Shown: in pieces, positions 33,769-46,110 of the stretch | How the letters are laid out: every line of letters starts with the position of its first letter | Numbering within the stretch: position 1 is the first letter of the stretch | DNA from: Megaleporinus macrocephalus | Lineage: Eukaryota; Chordata; Actinopteri; Characiformes; Anostomidae | DNA length: 64,000 nucleotides | Assembly (NCBI GenBank): GCA_021613375.1 | Contig: CM038717.1 | Span: forward strand, 36,000,327 to 36,064,326 | Direction: 5' to 3' | The notes under the pieces: model-generated | Databases searched by the model: none | What the model was told of the DNA's origin: nothing | Seen by the model: the letters and a program-made list of their open reading frames with translations, nothing else | Translations under genes and position numbers: made by a program

Positions 33769-36700
33769 TCAGGTGCTCGCCGTCCACAGCTGCATCTGTT
33801 TGGAGTACTGAAGGACAAACACGATGTCCGGCCGCTCGTCCGGGTCCGGGTTGATACACATGCTGACCAAATTCCTCAACTGCAACACAATTACATTCAG
33901 TTCAGACAGTAAACTAGCAGTACTGACTGCAGCGCTGCATCAAGGTTTAAAATCAGTGGTTTATTTAAGAATGCGTTCATCCTCATGAATTGGAAAACAA
34001 AAAATAACATTAACATCATCCAGTGGAAAAATCTGTTAACAGAATATCCAGAAACTCTCTCAGAACCCATCAGCCATACCAGTTCAATCCCCGTTTGGAA
34101 ACATCTAATTCAAACACTACAGTAAATAACACAACAATCGATAGCCATGAATAAATAAATACACATGAAGAAATAGGTGAACATTGTTGAGTAAAATATT
34201 TTGTTCATGTTTCTGTTTTCTGTTTAGGTGTAAATGGATATATGTGTGTATACATAGTTTTTTTGTTTGTTTGTTTGTGTTTTCTTTCTGATTCTCTATC
34301 TGTTCCACTTTATTTCCTCCCCTTGCATCTCCTCCTGCATTTCACTCCCCAGTTCCCCCAATTAGGAACCCCCCAACCCTATCTGCATGGAAAAGAAAAA
34401 AATGCTGCAGTACAATGATTGTTGTCATAAAATAAATAATTAAGAATTAATGGTCCTCCGAAGAAAGGGGGGTGGTGTCAGGCCAAAAAAAAAAAAAAAA
34501 GAATGCGTTGGGCTGGTGTCAGCGTAGTCCATCAACCAAAACTATCCTGTGACCACTGATGAAGGACTAGAGGAGCCCAAACTGTGCAGCAGCAGATTGT
34601 TTATCATTTTGTAGATTGTTACATCTACAAGGTGGACCAGCAAGGTAATCATGTCTAATAGAGTGGACAGGGAGTGGACACAGTGTTTAAAAGCTCCAGC
34701 AGTACCTCTGTCTGATCCACTCACACCAGCACCACATCAGTGTCACTTTAGTGCTGAAAAAATCCCACCACCCACATTATACCTGCTCTGTGGTGGTCTT
34801 GTGAGGGTCCTGATCATTGATAAACAATGTAACAGAGTATGAAAGGAAACAGTCTGTAAGTGTAGAACCACAGAGTGCTCCTATGTGGTCAGTGGAGCTG
34901 ATACACTGGACAGTGAGTGCAGATACAAGGAGCTATTACTGAACTTACTGAATTGTCTGCTCAGTGTTTATGTATGTAAATGTCTAGTAACATATTTTGA
35001 TGTCTGGTTCATATGATGTTAAGATGCTTGTGTGTGTATGTGTGTGTGTGTGTGTTTACCTTCTCTGAGAAGTGGTCTGGAGGTAGAGGAGGATAATCAC
35101 ACTGTTCAATCTTGTGGCAGAGCGTCAGCAGGTTCATCTGGTCGCTGTAGAAGGGGCTTTGCAGCGCCGCCATCTGACATAAACACACATACATTAACAC
35201 ATGCTACATGTGATGACTCTTCAATTACGAAGGCTTAATGAGTGCTGAGATAGCGCCCCCTAGTGCCCACGAGGATAAGCTGCGATGATGATGAATGAGT
35301 GAGTGAGAATGATGAGGGGATAAGGTTTATTTTTTGAGAAGAGTCGAGCTGCAGCCAGGGGGCGTTCCTGGTTCCCCAAACCAACACGGCTTGAACAGTA
35401 CCGCCCCCGACAGTCCAGTATCAACAGCGGGAGTGTTTAGTAGTGAGGTGAGAGAACATGTTAGGAGATTATAACGAAGGAGGATGTATTTCAGATTAGA
35501 TTAGTAAACAGTTACTGTAGTGTTTTACATTAACACACGTTTAAACCATGTTTAGGCAGTACGGCAACACACAAACCTCTTTACTAGCTGCTTCACTGTA
35601 GATTACATGTGAGTGTGTTGTGCGCTTGTGAGCACTAGTGCCTCCTACTGTTCTAGAAGCTATATAACACGTACATCACAGTTACTTTGTTTTAGAATTC
35701 AACAATTCTACAATCAAAGGTAAGGTGAAATCACCAACTTGAATATAAACTAACTTAATGTTGGGACAGAAAAGTAAGAAACCACAGGAAAACAGAACCA
35801 GTGAAAACAAGGAACGGATAATGTTGTAGCCAGTGAGGAAGAGCGGTGGTTCTGTGTTGAAGCGAATGAAAAGACGAGGACGCCTTTGTTTTAGCCAATG
35901 AAAACGAGGGGGCGGTCCTGAAAACAGTAACTAACGCCCAAAGAACAGGAACGCCATCGCCGCAGACCGACGATATTGTATTTTTTTTTAGCATCAGGGG
36001 CAAATAACAGAAAACATTGTCGCTGTCCAAAGAAAAACAAGTATGATTTTCATTATTATATATCATTCGAACCCGACATGAGAACGGACCAACATAAATG
36101 CTCCAAAACAGCTTTGAAAACGTTCTGGTTCCATTGACTTACATTGAAAGGTAGGACAGTCTTTGTTCTCTCCTAAAATAGAAGCCTCAACAACTAGATC
36201 TAATATCAGATACTCGAGTGTTTAGTGTTTCCACTCTTTACCTTCATCACAGCTTCCCTTTTTTCAGGAGACTCACTTTCAGTTCCTTAAAGAGACACCT
36301 CCAAAGTTCAGTCTTAGAAACTGGTTTAGATGTTATTTACTGCCAAATACACATTCAGTGGTGTTCAGGTTCTGGACTCTGGGGTGGTCAGTCCATTGTT
36401 CTGAAAACAGCAGCAGATGCTTTGTTTGATGTGTCTGTGTCTCTTTGTCTCAGTGAGGAGCTTCTTGAACAGCTACACATCCTTTCAGAGCTCTGAGGTG
36501 TCTTCTCATAGTGGAAGGATGGACAGATGTTCTTCTAGATCTCAAAGCTGTAAGTGCTGTATATTTGATGGCACAGTTTTGGTGGGCCAGGTGGTTGTTA
36601 GGAGACCCAAAAGAGTTCTGTAAGCTCATTTGACCTTGAAGTCCAGCTTGATGTTCTCCCCTCTCTCTCTCTTTCTCTGTCAAAGAGGAAAGCTAACAGG

Positions 36701-39700
36701 AACACTGCTGGTGGTCTAGCAGGTCTTCTATGTAATCCCCTCACAAATGTCTCCTTCAGTCGTTTCAGATGAGAGAAACGTGTGAGACGGCTGAGGTGAG
36801 TTTGGCTAAATGTGTGAACTGAATGTTGGTGACTCATTCGGGAAGCTATTGTTGGAGTGCACACCTGGAACTGGGTGGGTATGAGATTAGAAAGATCTCA
36901 GAATGATAGAAGGGCATAAGTGGCAGGAGTACAGAAGTAAAGGGTGCCCACACTAAACAGTGAAACATCTGATATTATACTGATTTGCTGAGGCTTCTGT
37001 GTAATTTCCTGTTCAATGTGTGTTTTCTGCTGTTCTCCTGACGCTGGAAATGAATAACTGGTACTTAATGGCTGTTTTGGCTGCAGGTTAAGTAAACGAA
37101 GGACGTCTGTGACTTTCTGTGGGAAAATATGGGAAATATGTGGCAAGTTAGTAATAAACAGTAATTAATGAAATGTGTTTTGCGTACCTCGTACAGCAGA
37201 CAGCCCAGAGACCAGATGTCGGATTTGAAGTTGTAGCCGTTCTCATGGATTCTCTCGGGAGACATGTAGTACGGGGTTCCCACTGAGAGAGATTCCACAC
37301 AGGTGTTAGAGGGACGGTAGTTCAAACACAGCATTCAGAAACTGAGATGGTGGCTCTTGTTTGATGGTGAGGGTGGAATTATTCAAAACGTCAGATTCTC
37401 CTTACTAATGACCATCAACACATTCAAATGCCTGACCTTCCACTACAGCAGTGTTCTTCAGCTCTCGCTCCCTCAGTCTGTAGCTCCAACCCTACTCCAC
37501 CCCACACCTAACCTTCAGAAATGCTTGATTAGCTCTACAATCTGGAGATCAGAGGATCAGCCAGAGATCTACTTCACTATTCTAATCATTCTTAAAATTT
37601 AAAGTAGTTTAGAGTGAGTGATCAACCTAACATGCATGTGCTTGGACTGTGGGAGGAAACCCACTCAAGCATGGGAAGAACAAGTACACTCCACACAGAA
37701 CAGCCGGGAATTCAATCCGGATCATCTTGCTGTGAGGCGACAGTGCTAACTACACTACTGTGCTGACCACTACACCACCGTGCCGCCTAATAACGATATT
37801 AACATTATTAATAATTACTATAATTAGAAGTAGTAGCAAGAGTGTCTCTTCAATTGCTGTGCTTTATTATTGTGTACATTTACACATACATGTTACCTAA
37901 AATATGGTAACAGTGTTGCCCACTGAAGGGTCTATTCCCGTAAGACTAAAATTAGAAAAGAGTAAAATTAAATAGTGATGACATTATTAACATTTCTAAT
38001 AATTACTAGTAGTATCTAGAGTGCTGCTTAAACTTTTTGAGTCACTTTGTAAATTTCTACATAAATGGGACCTAAAATATGATGTAATATTTATTTAACT
38101 CATAGCAACAGAAGCCAATAAACCTAATAATACAATAATACAATTTTTCATCAATTTATTGGACTAAATAAATAATCTTTGGCTAAAGTGAACCTTGTGC
38201 AGCACTGGGGAGGAATCTTGGTCCATTCCTTCTTACAGAACTGCTTTAACTGTGAAGAGTTACTGGGGCCTCCAGCAAGAACTTCACACTTTAGGTTCTA
38301 CCTTGAGATCTGTATAGGATTATGGTTTGGACAGCACTGATTCTGTTTTAAACAGCCTGTTTAGATAACTAGCGTTATTCATGGTCTTTGTGCAGAACAC
38401 AACTTCTGTTAATGTTCAGTTCACAGATGGACACCCAACTATTCTACTGTAGATTTTTTAATGTAACCCAGAATTCATAGCTCCATCAAATTATGGCCTG
38501 CTGTCCAGGTCCAAAACAGTAAAACAGCTCCAAACCGTGATACTGCCATGTTTCAAAGTTGGGATAAAGGTCTGTTTTTGCCTCTCCATCTATGGAACAT
38601 TTATTTAGTATTCTACTGGCTCATCTGGGTGGTCTTTGGGAAACTTTATACAGGCAGAAATGTTCCTGATGGTAGGAACAGTAGTGGCTTCCTACATGCT
38701 ATTATTCCATATAAACTATTCTTGTTTAATGTTTGTCAGGAACATTGACATTAGCCAGCGTAAGAGAGGCCTCCCAGAATATTCTACGCCTCAGTTTTGG
38801 GGTTATTTCTGTTGGATGACCACTCATAAGAAGGGTAACAGTGGTGATGAATTTGTATACAATCAGCCTGGCAGTAAATAAGCAACATCCAAAATAGTTT
38901 GGGAACCTCTTCCAGCCTAACGAGCTTTGGTAGGTCCTCAGAAATCTCGTTTGACTGACGTAGCATACACTAACAAACACGTGTATGGTAAAGACCACCC
39001 TTTCTAAGATGAGGTAATGGGTTTACCATCTGTGCCAAACTGATCATTCTAGAAGTTCACATACGTTTACCAACATAGCTACTCAATGCTGAGTCATTTT
39101 GTTTAATATACAGATCAAGGTTTTTTAATGGGATTCTATTTAATTATTGAGTTTAAATGAAGATCGGATTAAATTTTAGGTCACAGTTATGTAGAAATTC
39201 ACAAAAACAACATTCACATAGTAGCATGTGTATGTTTGTGTAGATGTATGTATGTGTGTATGTGTGTATGTATGTATGTATGTATGTTTGTGTAGATGTA
39301 TGTATGTATGTATGTATGTATGTATGTATATTTACCAAGCGAGTGAGCGACTGTAGTTTTGGAGCTAAAGAAGCGTCCTAAGCCCAGATCTCCCAGCTTG
39401 ACCACTCCCGTCGCTGTGATGAACACATTGGCCGGCTTTATATCTGACAGAGACAAACACATATACACAGACAGTTACACTACCAATCAAAAGTCTGCAA
39501 TCATGTTTCCAAAGTTTTGAATCGTGGTCCAAAATTCTGGAACTATTGTTGCAAAGTCTGGAATTGTGGTTCCAACATCTGTAATCACGACTCAAAAGTC
39601 TGGAATTATGGTTCAAAAGTCTGTAATTATGGTGGAATTATGGTTCAAAAGTCTGGAATTATGGTTCAAAAGTCTGGAATTATGGTGAAATAATGGTTCA

Positions 39701-41460
39701 AAAGTCTGGAATTATGGTGGAATAATGGTTTAAAAGTCTGTAATTATGGTGGAATTATGGTTCAAAAGTCTGGAATTATGGTGGAATAATGGTTCAAAAG
39801 TCTGGAATTATGGTGGAATAATGGTTCAAAAGTCTGGAATTATGGTGAAATAATGGTTTAAAAGTCTGGAATTTTGGTGGAATAATGGTTCAACAATATG
39901 TAATTATGGTGGAATAATGACATAAAAGCCTGGAAAAATAATGGAATAATGATATAAAAGTCTGAAAATATGGTGGAATAATGATATAAAAGTCTGGAAA
40001 TATGGTGGAATAATGATATAAAAGTCTGGAATTATGGAGGAATCATGGTTCAACAATTTGAAATTATGGTGGAATAAAGATATAAAAGTCTGGAAATATG
40101 GTGGAATAATGACATAAAAGTCTGGAATTATGGTGGAATCATGGTTCAACAATTTGAAATTATGGTGGAATAATGATATAAAAGTTTGGAAATATGGTGG
40201 AATATAGATATAAAAGTCTGAAAATATGATGGAATAATGATATAAAAGTCTGGAAATATGGTGGAATAATGATATAAAAGTCTGGAAATATGGTGGAATA
40301 ATGATATAAAATTCTGGAAATATGGTGGAATAATGATATAAAAGTCTGGAAATATGGTGGAATCATGATAAAAAAGTCTGGAAATATGGTGGAATAATGA
40401 TGTAAAAGTCTGGAAATAAGGTGGAATAATGATATAAAAGTCTGGAAATATGGTGGAATCATGATATAAAAGTCTGGAAATATGTTGGAATCATGATATA
40501 AAAGTGGAAATATGGTGGAATAATGATATAAAAGTCTGGAATTATGGTGGAATCATGATATAAAAGTCTGGTAATATGGTGGAATAATGATATAACAGTC
40601 TGGTAATATGGTGGAATAATGATATAAAAGTCTGGTAATATGGTGGAATCATGATATAAAAGTCTGGAAATATGGTGGAATAATGATATAAAAGTCTGGA
40701 AATATGGTGGTATCATGATATAAAAGTCTGGAAATATGGTGGAATAATGATATAAAGGTATGGAAATATGGTGGAATAATGATATAAAAGTCTGGAAATA
40801 TGGTGGAATCATGATATAAAAGTCTGGAAATACGGTGGAATAATGATATAAAAGTCTGGAAATATGGTGGAATAATGATATAAAAGTCTGGTAATATGGT
40901 GGAATAATGATATAAAAGTCTGGAAATATGGTGGAATCATGATATAAAAGTCTGGAAATACGGTGGAATAATGATATAAAAGTCTGGAAATATGGTGGAA
41001 TAATGATATAAAAGTCTGGTAATATGGTGGAATCATGATATAAAAGTCTGGAAATATGGTGGAATAATGATATAAAAGTCTGGTAATATGGTGGAATAAT
41101 GATATAAAAGTCTGGTAATATGGTGGAATAATGATATAAAAGTCTGGAAATATGGTGGAATAATGATATAAAAGTCTGGTAATATGGTGGAATAATGATA
41201 TAAAAGTCTGGAATTATGGTGAAATCATGGTTCAAAAGTCTGGAATTATAGTGGAATAATGATATAAAATCTGGAATTATAGTGGAATCATGATTCAAAA
41301 GTCTGGAATTATGGTGTAATCATGGTATTCTGTTGTGTGTCTGCGAGCGCGTACCTCGGTGCATGACTCTGCGGGAGTGCATGTGCTCCATTGCACTGCA
41401 CAGCTGCACAAAGTACTTCCATATCGTCCTCTCTGGAATCAGCCTCCGCTTCTTTTTAAA

Positions 41461-41530
<70 letters not shown>

Positions 41531-44500
41531 AACACACACAGAATTACTTCGCATATTAAAAACAGTGGGCCTTCTTCACCAATAACTTACTGCTCGAATC
41601 TTTGTGCTCTTGAGTGTGTGTAGATTCTGTTCTTTGCTAAGAACAAATGCTAAACAAGAAAACACTGGTAGCCTAAAGTACATTCCAGTGTGTAACATAC
41701 AGTATACAGTAAAATACTGTTAAACACCTGAATGTACTTTAAGATCCTTTATTAAATATTTCAAGTTTTCTTGGAACATCAAAAAGATACTACACAGTAA
41801 GACGAGACTTCATCAATCCCTGGTAATAAGTGTTAACAGCAGCATGAATGTAATAAGAATATGAACAGATATTGGGGGAAAAATAAGCATAATATATAAA
41901 TTGTGCATTAGCTTTCGCACTGGTCGCATTTTATGCTGCCTTTGATTGTCAGTATGTTAAATTCAGTTAACAGTGAGTGTGTATGAAAGTATGTACATGT
42001 GTTCTCTGTATACTTCCAACATCCACAGAAATACACCAGGGGTGTCCAACCTTTGGATATACTGTATACATACAGTGCAAAGATGTAACATTAATTCCAC
42101 CGTGCTAACCACTACACCACCGTACTAACCACTACACCACCGTACTGACCACTACACCACCGTACTAACCACTACACCACCGTACTGACCACTACACCAC
42201 CGTACTAACCACTACACCACCGTACTAACCACTACACCACCGTACTAACCACTACATCACCGTACTAACCACTACACCACCGTACTAACCACTACACCAC
42301 CGTACTGACCACTACACCACCGTACTAACCACTACACCACCGTACTAACCACTACACCACTGTACTAACCACTACACCACCGTACTGACCACTACCACTA
42401 CACCACCATACTAACCACTACACCACCGTACTAACCACTACACCACCATACTAACCACTACACCACCATACTAACCACTACATCACCATACTAACCACTA
42501 CATCACCGTACTAACCACTACACCACCATACTAACCACTACACCACCGTACTAACCACTACACCACCGTACTAACCACTACACCACCATACTAACCACTA
42601 CACCACCATACTAACCACTACACCACAGAGCCGTCTACATGATTAATCTTTACTCTAATTTCCTGATATGTTTATGCCTTAAACTATTGTTTTATTTAAA
42701 ATTAGAAGTATTCTGGAAGCTATTATAACTCCATTCTGGATATTAACCCCATTCTGGATGTTTTAGAGCTTTACTGGAATCTTCCACAGCTCTGCTCACA
42801 AACACACCTTTATCATGTGCGACAGATCTCCGGCGTCGGCCAGCTCCAATACGATGTTCAGCTCGTTGTTCTCGATGAAGGAGTCCAGGTACTTTATCAC
42901 GTTAGGATGATTCAACTGCTGCAGAAACCAACAGGACAGTGTCATACACACACACACACACACACACAGTCACAGTCGCTCTCAATTTTTATTTTCATTT
43001 GAACACGTCAGCTGCTGTTTACATTGTGTAAAAAGTTCATGATGAATGGACCAATATAAATGCTCCAAATTAGCTTAGGGAAAATTCTGGTTCCATTAAC
43101 TTGTATTGAAAGTAAAGCCAGTTTTTGGCCTCTCCTGGAGATGCTTGTTGAGCTCTCACACAGATAAACACACTGATCTCTGTCACAGGGCAGAGTTAAA
43201 CCTCATCACTAACCTTCAGCAAGTCGATCTCCTTAATGCAGTCCTGACGAGACTTAGCGTCCATCATTTCGAAAATCTGAGACACAAACGCACAACATTG
43301 TTAAAACACACACACTGCTGTTGTACACAGATATCATCAGCTTACACTCACTGTATACACAGACCAGCCACTTCCACGTATCTTCATTCACTGCTCCTCT
43401 TCACAATCTACAGGCATTGATAGCTCTACAACCACAGACTGTAGTCCCTCTGCTGTACTGCATAGTGTTACTTTGTTCTTTAACAGCCAGGACCCCCACA
43501 GGACCACCACAGTGCAGGTACTGTTAAGGAGGTGGATCATTCTCAGCACTGCAGTGACACTGACCTGGTGGTGGTGTGTTAGTGTGTTTTTAAAACCTTA
43601 GTGTCACTGCTTGACTGAGAACCGTCCACCAACCAAAACTATCCAGACAGCAGTGTCCTGTGGGCGGCGTCCTGTGAGCACTGATGAAGAACTAGAGAAC
43701 ACAAACTGTGCAGCAGCAGATGAGCTACTGTCTCCGATATTACATCTACAAGGTGGACCAACAAGGTAGATGTGTCTCACAGAGTGGACAGTAAGTGGAC
43801 ACAGTGTTTTAAAACTCCGGCAGCACTGCTGTGTCTGATCCACTCGTACCAGCACAACATACAGTAGGACACCACCAACACCACATCATAGTCACTGCAG
43901 TGCTGAGAATGACCCACCACCCAAAAAGTATCTGAGCTTTTGGTGGTCCTGTGGGGGTCCTGAGTATTAAAGAAAAAGGTAACAAAGTATGCAGAGTAAC
44001 AGATGGACTACAGTCTGTAGGTATAGAACTATAAAGTGCTCCTATATGATAAGTGGAGCTGGTAATATGGGCAATGTGTGTAGATACAAAGATGTGGTTT
44101 TGATGTTATGGCTGCTCAGTGTATATGCATCACTCTGTATATATCATATATCACTGGTATATAATATATATATATATATATATATGAAAGTTTCACGTTT
44201 AGTAGTAAAAATGGGTTTAAACTAACATAAACACATTAAAACTACAGAAAACAATCTTATTTAATATTTGTATTAAATTCTATTTATTGCTATTTGACCT
44301 TTTCAATAAGAGCATGAGCACCACAGATACCTGTACTTTCTTCAGCGCCACCTGCTGGGCCTCCAGTAAATACGTTGCTCTGTAGACTTCGCTGAACTGC
44401 CCGCGGCCGATCTTCTTCTCGATGCGGAAGTTGGACAGTGCGCTGCAGTAACACTGCCACAAACCGAAGAGGAGCGAGAGTTATTAACACCCCCCAGAAA

Positions 44501-44876
44501 CTACACAGCAAAGCCTTACACCTAGATTACTTAACTTACTATACACTAATTATAAACACTGTACATGTAATACACGTCCAAAACTGTGACTCCAGCATCT
44601 GTTCTGAAACGAAGGGGAACTCTGCTGCAGTAACAGACTCTACTCTTCTGAAACGGCTTTTTTAATAGATGGCGGAACATTGCAGTGAGGATTTGATTGA
44701 TCATTCGTGAGGTCAGGTACTGATGTGGGATGTTCTGGATCACAAACAGCAAAAGTGAAGTCAAGGACATGCATTACAAGTGAATCATGAGTGAATCTCT
44801 CTAGATAACAGAAATGACTGGACGGATGAGTTGACCGCTCAACCAGGTCAGTTTATATTAAAGGAAACTGACCCAG

Positions 44877-44932
<56 letters not shown>

Positions 44933-45041
44933 TTGGGGGCTTGTGGGGTTTCTGTGGTATATTTGTGTGTCTGACCTGGTTGTCGTGTCCTGGTAGCGTG
45001 TCATTTTTATTTTGATCCTGCTGGCTGTGATGACCGTCCAT
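33769..45041 (-). CDS. nek6: nek6, NIMA-related Ser/Thr kinase, complete CDS, 9 exons
   Basis: Small NEK-family mitotic kinase acting with NEK9 at the spindle. Coding exons (minus): 45041-44976, 44453-44331, 43276-43214, 42918-42808, 41463-41355, 39443-39336, 37282-37188, 35173-35060, 33879-33769. Total 900 nt, 299 aa, all in frame; the human protein is 313 aa, the difference being the variable N-terminus. Visible motifs: glycine loop IGRGQFSEV, lysine VALKKVQ, HRD in RRVMHRDIKPANV (split by the exon 5/6 junction), DLG instead of DFG in [11 protein letters not shown] (typical of NEK6/7), activation loop [20 protein letters not shown] with the serine that NEK9 phosphorylates, and a C-terminus ending MQLWTAST. 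Start chosen: AGT-ATG-G with A at -3. Some exon 2 residues look NEK7-like (NFRIEKK), but synteny with psmb7 and nr5a1 indicates nek6. Confidence 0.95.
34507..34985. mobile_element. long-hairpin DNA element, family C copy 1 (partial)
   Basis: Shares ordered words with 43345-44130 and 56565-57062: accaaaactatcc, cactgatgaaggactagag, acatctacaaggtggacc, gtctgatccactc and tgctcagtgt at the end. It lies in the last nek6 intron. Just before it a poly(A)-like run sits at 34484-34500. Confidence 0.75.
35032..35058 (-). repeat. CA repeat at nek6 exon 8 donor
   Basis: In the gene's sense the intron begins gtaaacacacacacacaca, so the CA tract is part of, or directly after, the 5' splice site. Confidence 0.85.
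35240..36013. other. nek6 intron 7 DNA, nothing recognised
   Basis: No exon or clear repeat structure beyond the MITE that starts at 36014. Short open frames here are not supported. Confidence 0.5.
36014..36180 (+). mobile_element. MITE family A, copy 4 (right end lost)
   Basis: Begins acattgtcgctgtccaaaga, then aaatgctccaaaacagcttt and ctggttccattgacttacat. The right inverted terminus is missing. The DNA from here to 37187 has no exon; 36340-36700 may be another decayed mobile element. Confidence 0.75.
37620..37790 (-). mobile_element. tRNA-derived SINE (DANA/mermaid-like) with duplicated head
   Basis: On the minus strand it starts ggcggcacggtggtgtagtg, continues to a gcctcacagcaagatgatcc motif, and ends in a body with tcctcccacagtccaagcac. 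The first ~20 bases are present twice in tandem (gtgctgaccactacaccacc and gtgctaactacactact on the plus strand), the probable seed form of the 20-bp arrays at 42097 and 63528. It lies in nek6 intron 6. Confidence 0.85.
38040..39100 (-). mobile_element. decayed DNA transposon, Tc1-like
   Basis: Read on the minus strand, the stretch near 38545-38470 resembles the Tc1 transposase block that normally reads VWGCFxxxGPG...IDGxMNS (here tttggagctgttttactgttttggacctggacag in pieces), and 38290-38160 resembles its C-terminal region. Many stops and indels. The plus-strand open frames are shadows. It lies in nek6 intron 6, after the SINE. Confidence 0.5.
39214..39332. repeat. (TATG)n microsatellite next to nek6 exon 6 donor
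   Basis: Imperfect TATG/TGTG repeats end within four bases of the exon 6 donor (exon end 39336). In the gene's sense the intron starts gtaaatatacatacatacat. Confidence 0.9.
39484..41325. repeat. 32-bp minisatellite filling nek6 intron 5
   Basis: About 57 copies of aataatgatataaaagtctg plus gaaatatggtgg, more diverged at the low-coordinate end. The intron is 39444-41354, so the array takes up about 96% of it, leaving ~40 bases at the acceptor side and ~30 at the donor side. In the sense strand each unit contains tttccag, a 3' splice-like string. The 279-aa minus-strand frame is an artefact of the repeat. Confidence 0.95.
41467..41526 (-). repeat. (UG)30 tract at the nek6 exon 5 acceptor
   Basis: Sixty bases of CA on the plus strand read as uninterrupted TG in the gene's sense and pass directly into gcag|TACTTT of exon 5. 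There is no ordinary polypyrimidine tract. Confidence 0.93.
42097..42627. repeat. 20-bp minisatellite derived from a SINE tRNA-like head
   Basis: About 26 copies of gtactaaccactacaccacc (variants catact, gtactg, catcacc). The reverse complement ggtggtgtagtggttagtac matches the start of the SINE at 37620-37790 and contains a pol III A-box-like tggtgtagtggttag. It lies in nek6 intron 4. Confidence 0.95.
42943..43140 (+). mobile_element. MITE family A, copy 5 (partial), after a CA run
   Basis: A CA run at 42943-42967 is followed by tttgaacacgtcagctgctg, aaatgctccaaattagctta and ctggttccattaacttgta. Both termini are eroded. It lies in nek6 intron 3. Confidence 0.7.
43345..44130. mobile_element. 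long-hairpin DNA element, family C copy 2 (fullest)
   Basis: Ends tatacacagaccagcca and, inverted, tggctgctcagtgtata. Further in, actgtagtccctctgctgt faces ggactacagtctgtaggt. The interior has gatccactcgtaccagcac and its rough inverse near 43560. No transposase. It fills most of nek6 intron 2. A (TA)n run follows at 44164-44185. Confidence 0.75.
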
Positions 45042-45049
45042 ACTGACAT
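44342..45049 (-). promoter_or_regulatory. nek6: overlapping upstream ORF in nek6 mRNA
   Basis: An ATG at 45049-45047, 8 bases before the nek6 start and out of frame with it, opens a frame that runs through 44976, across the splice to 44453, and stops at TGA 44344-44342, giving 61 codons. Its context (G at -3, T at +4) is weaker than that of the main start (A at -3, G at +4). It is present only if the exon begins at 45056, after tttcag, as the sequence suggests. Confidence 0.5.
44880..44931. repeat. (TG)26 microsatellite
   Basis: An uninterrupted TG run in nek6 intron 1, 45 bases from the donor of the start exon (CA in the sense direction). Confidence 0.95.
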
Positions 45050-45154
45050 ACCACACCTGAAATACAAACACAAAAAGTAATCAGTACATAATCAGTACCT
45101 TTCTATATCACTATACTATATCTGTACTATACTATTTACTATAATAATATTATA

Positions 45155-46110
45155 TCAGTTGTTAAAGTATTATCAGTTCAGCATACTATCTGTATATTAT
45201 CTGTACATCATCCGTGCATTATCAGTACCTTGTCAGTATATTGTCACTGCATTATCAGTACCTTGTCAGTGCATTATCAGTATATTATCAGTACATTGTC
45301 AGTATTTTATCAGTGCAATATCAGTATATTGTCAGTATTTTATCAGTACATAATCAGTACATTGTCAGTATTTTATCAGTACATAATCATTACATTGTCA
45401 GTATTTTATCAGTACATAATCATTACATTGTTAGTATTTTATTAGTGCATTATCAGTACATTGTCTGTATTTTATCAGTGCAATATCAGTACATTGTCAG
45501 TACTTTATCAGTACATAATCAGTACATTGTCAGTATTTTATCAGTACATAATCATTACATTGTCAGTATTTTATCAGTACATAATCATTACATTGTCAGT
45601 ATTTTATCAGTGCATTATCAGTACATTGTCAGTATTTTATCATTGCATTATCAATACATTGTCAGTATATTGGCAGTGCATTATCAGTACATTGTCAGTG
45701 CATTATCAGTACCTTGTCAGTATTTTGTCGCTGCATTATCAGTACATTGTCAGTATTTTATCAGTGCATTATCAATACATTGTCAGTATATTAGCAGTGC
45801 ATTATCAGTACCTTGTCATTATATTGTCGCTGCATTATCAGTACATTGTCAGTATTTTATCAGTGCAATATCAGTGCATTGTCAGTATATTATTAGTGCA
45901 TTATCAGTACATTGTCAGTATTTTATCAGTACATAATCATTACATTGTCAGTATTTTATCAGTACATAATCAGTACATTGTCAGTATTTTATCAGTACAT
46001 AATCAGTACATTGTACATATATGATCAGTGCAATATCAGTACATTACCAGTATTTTATCAGTGTATTATCAGTACATTATCTGTATATTATTAGTTAATT
46101 ATCATTACAT
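45155..46110. repeat. tandem array of ~33-bp units upstream of nek6 start exon
   Basis: Units such as cagtattttatcagtacata plus atcattacattgt alternate with 16-17-bp half units (cattatcagtacattgt). About 950 bases. Adjacent to the acceptor side of the nek6 start-codon exon. The 240-aa and 187-aa open frames are by-products. Confidence 0.93.

Noticed and set aside
40459..41298. 279-codon open frame on the minus strand
   Set aside because: A 32-bp minisatellite read in frame inside a nek6 intron; the splice sites of exons 5 and 6 bracket it exactly.
42097..42627. CRISPR-like direct repeats
   Set aside because: There are no spacers; units are contiguous and the setting is a vertebrate intron.
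33769..45041. Calling the kinase nek7
   Set aside because: Several exon 2 residues fit NEK7, but the neighbours psmb7 and nr5a1 are those of NEK6. A phylogeny placing the 299-aa product with NEK7 would overturn this.
45214..46024. 240- and 187-codon plus-strand open frames
   Set aside because: Translation of the ~33-bp tandem array; composition is only Ser, Val, Tyr, Gln, Ile and similar repeats.
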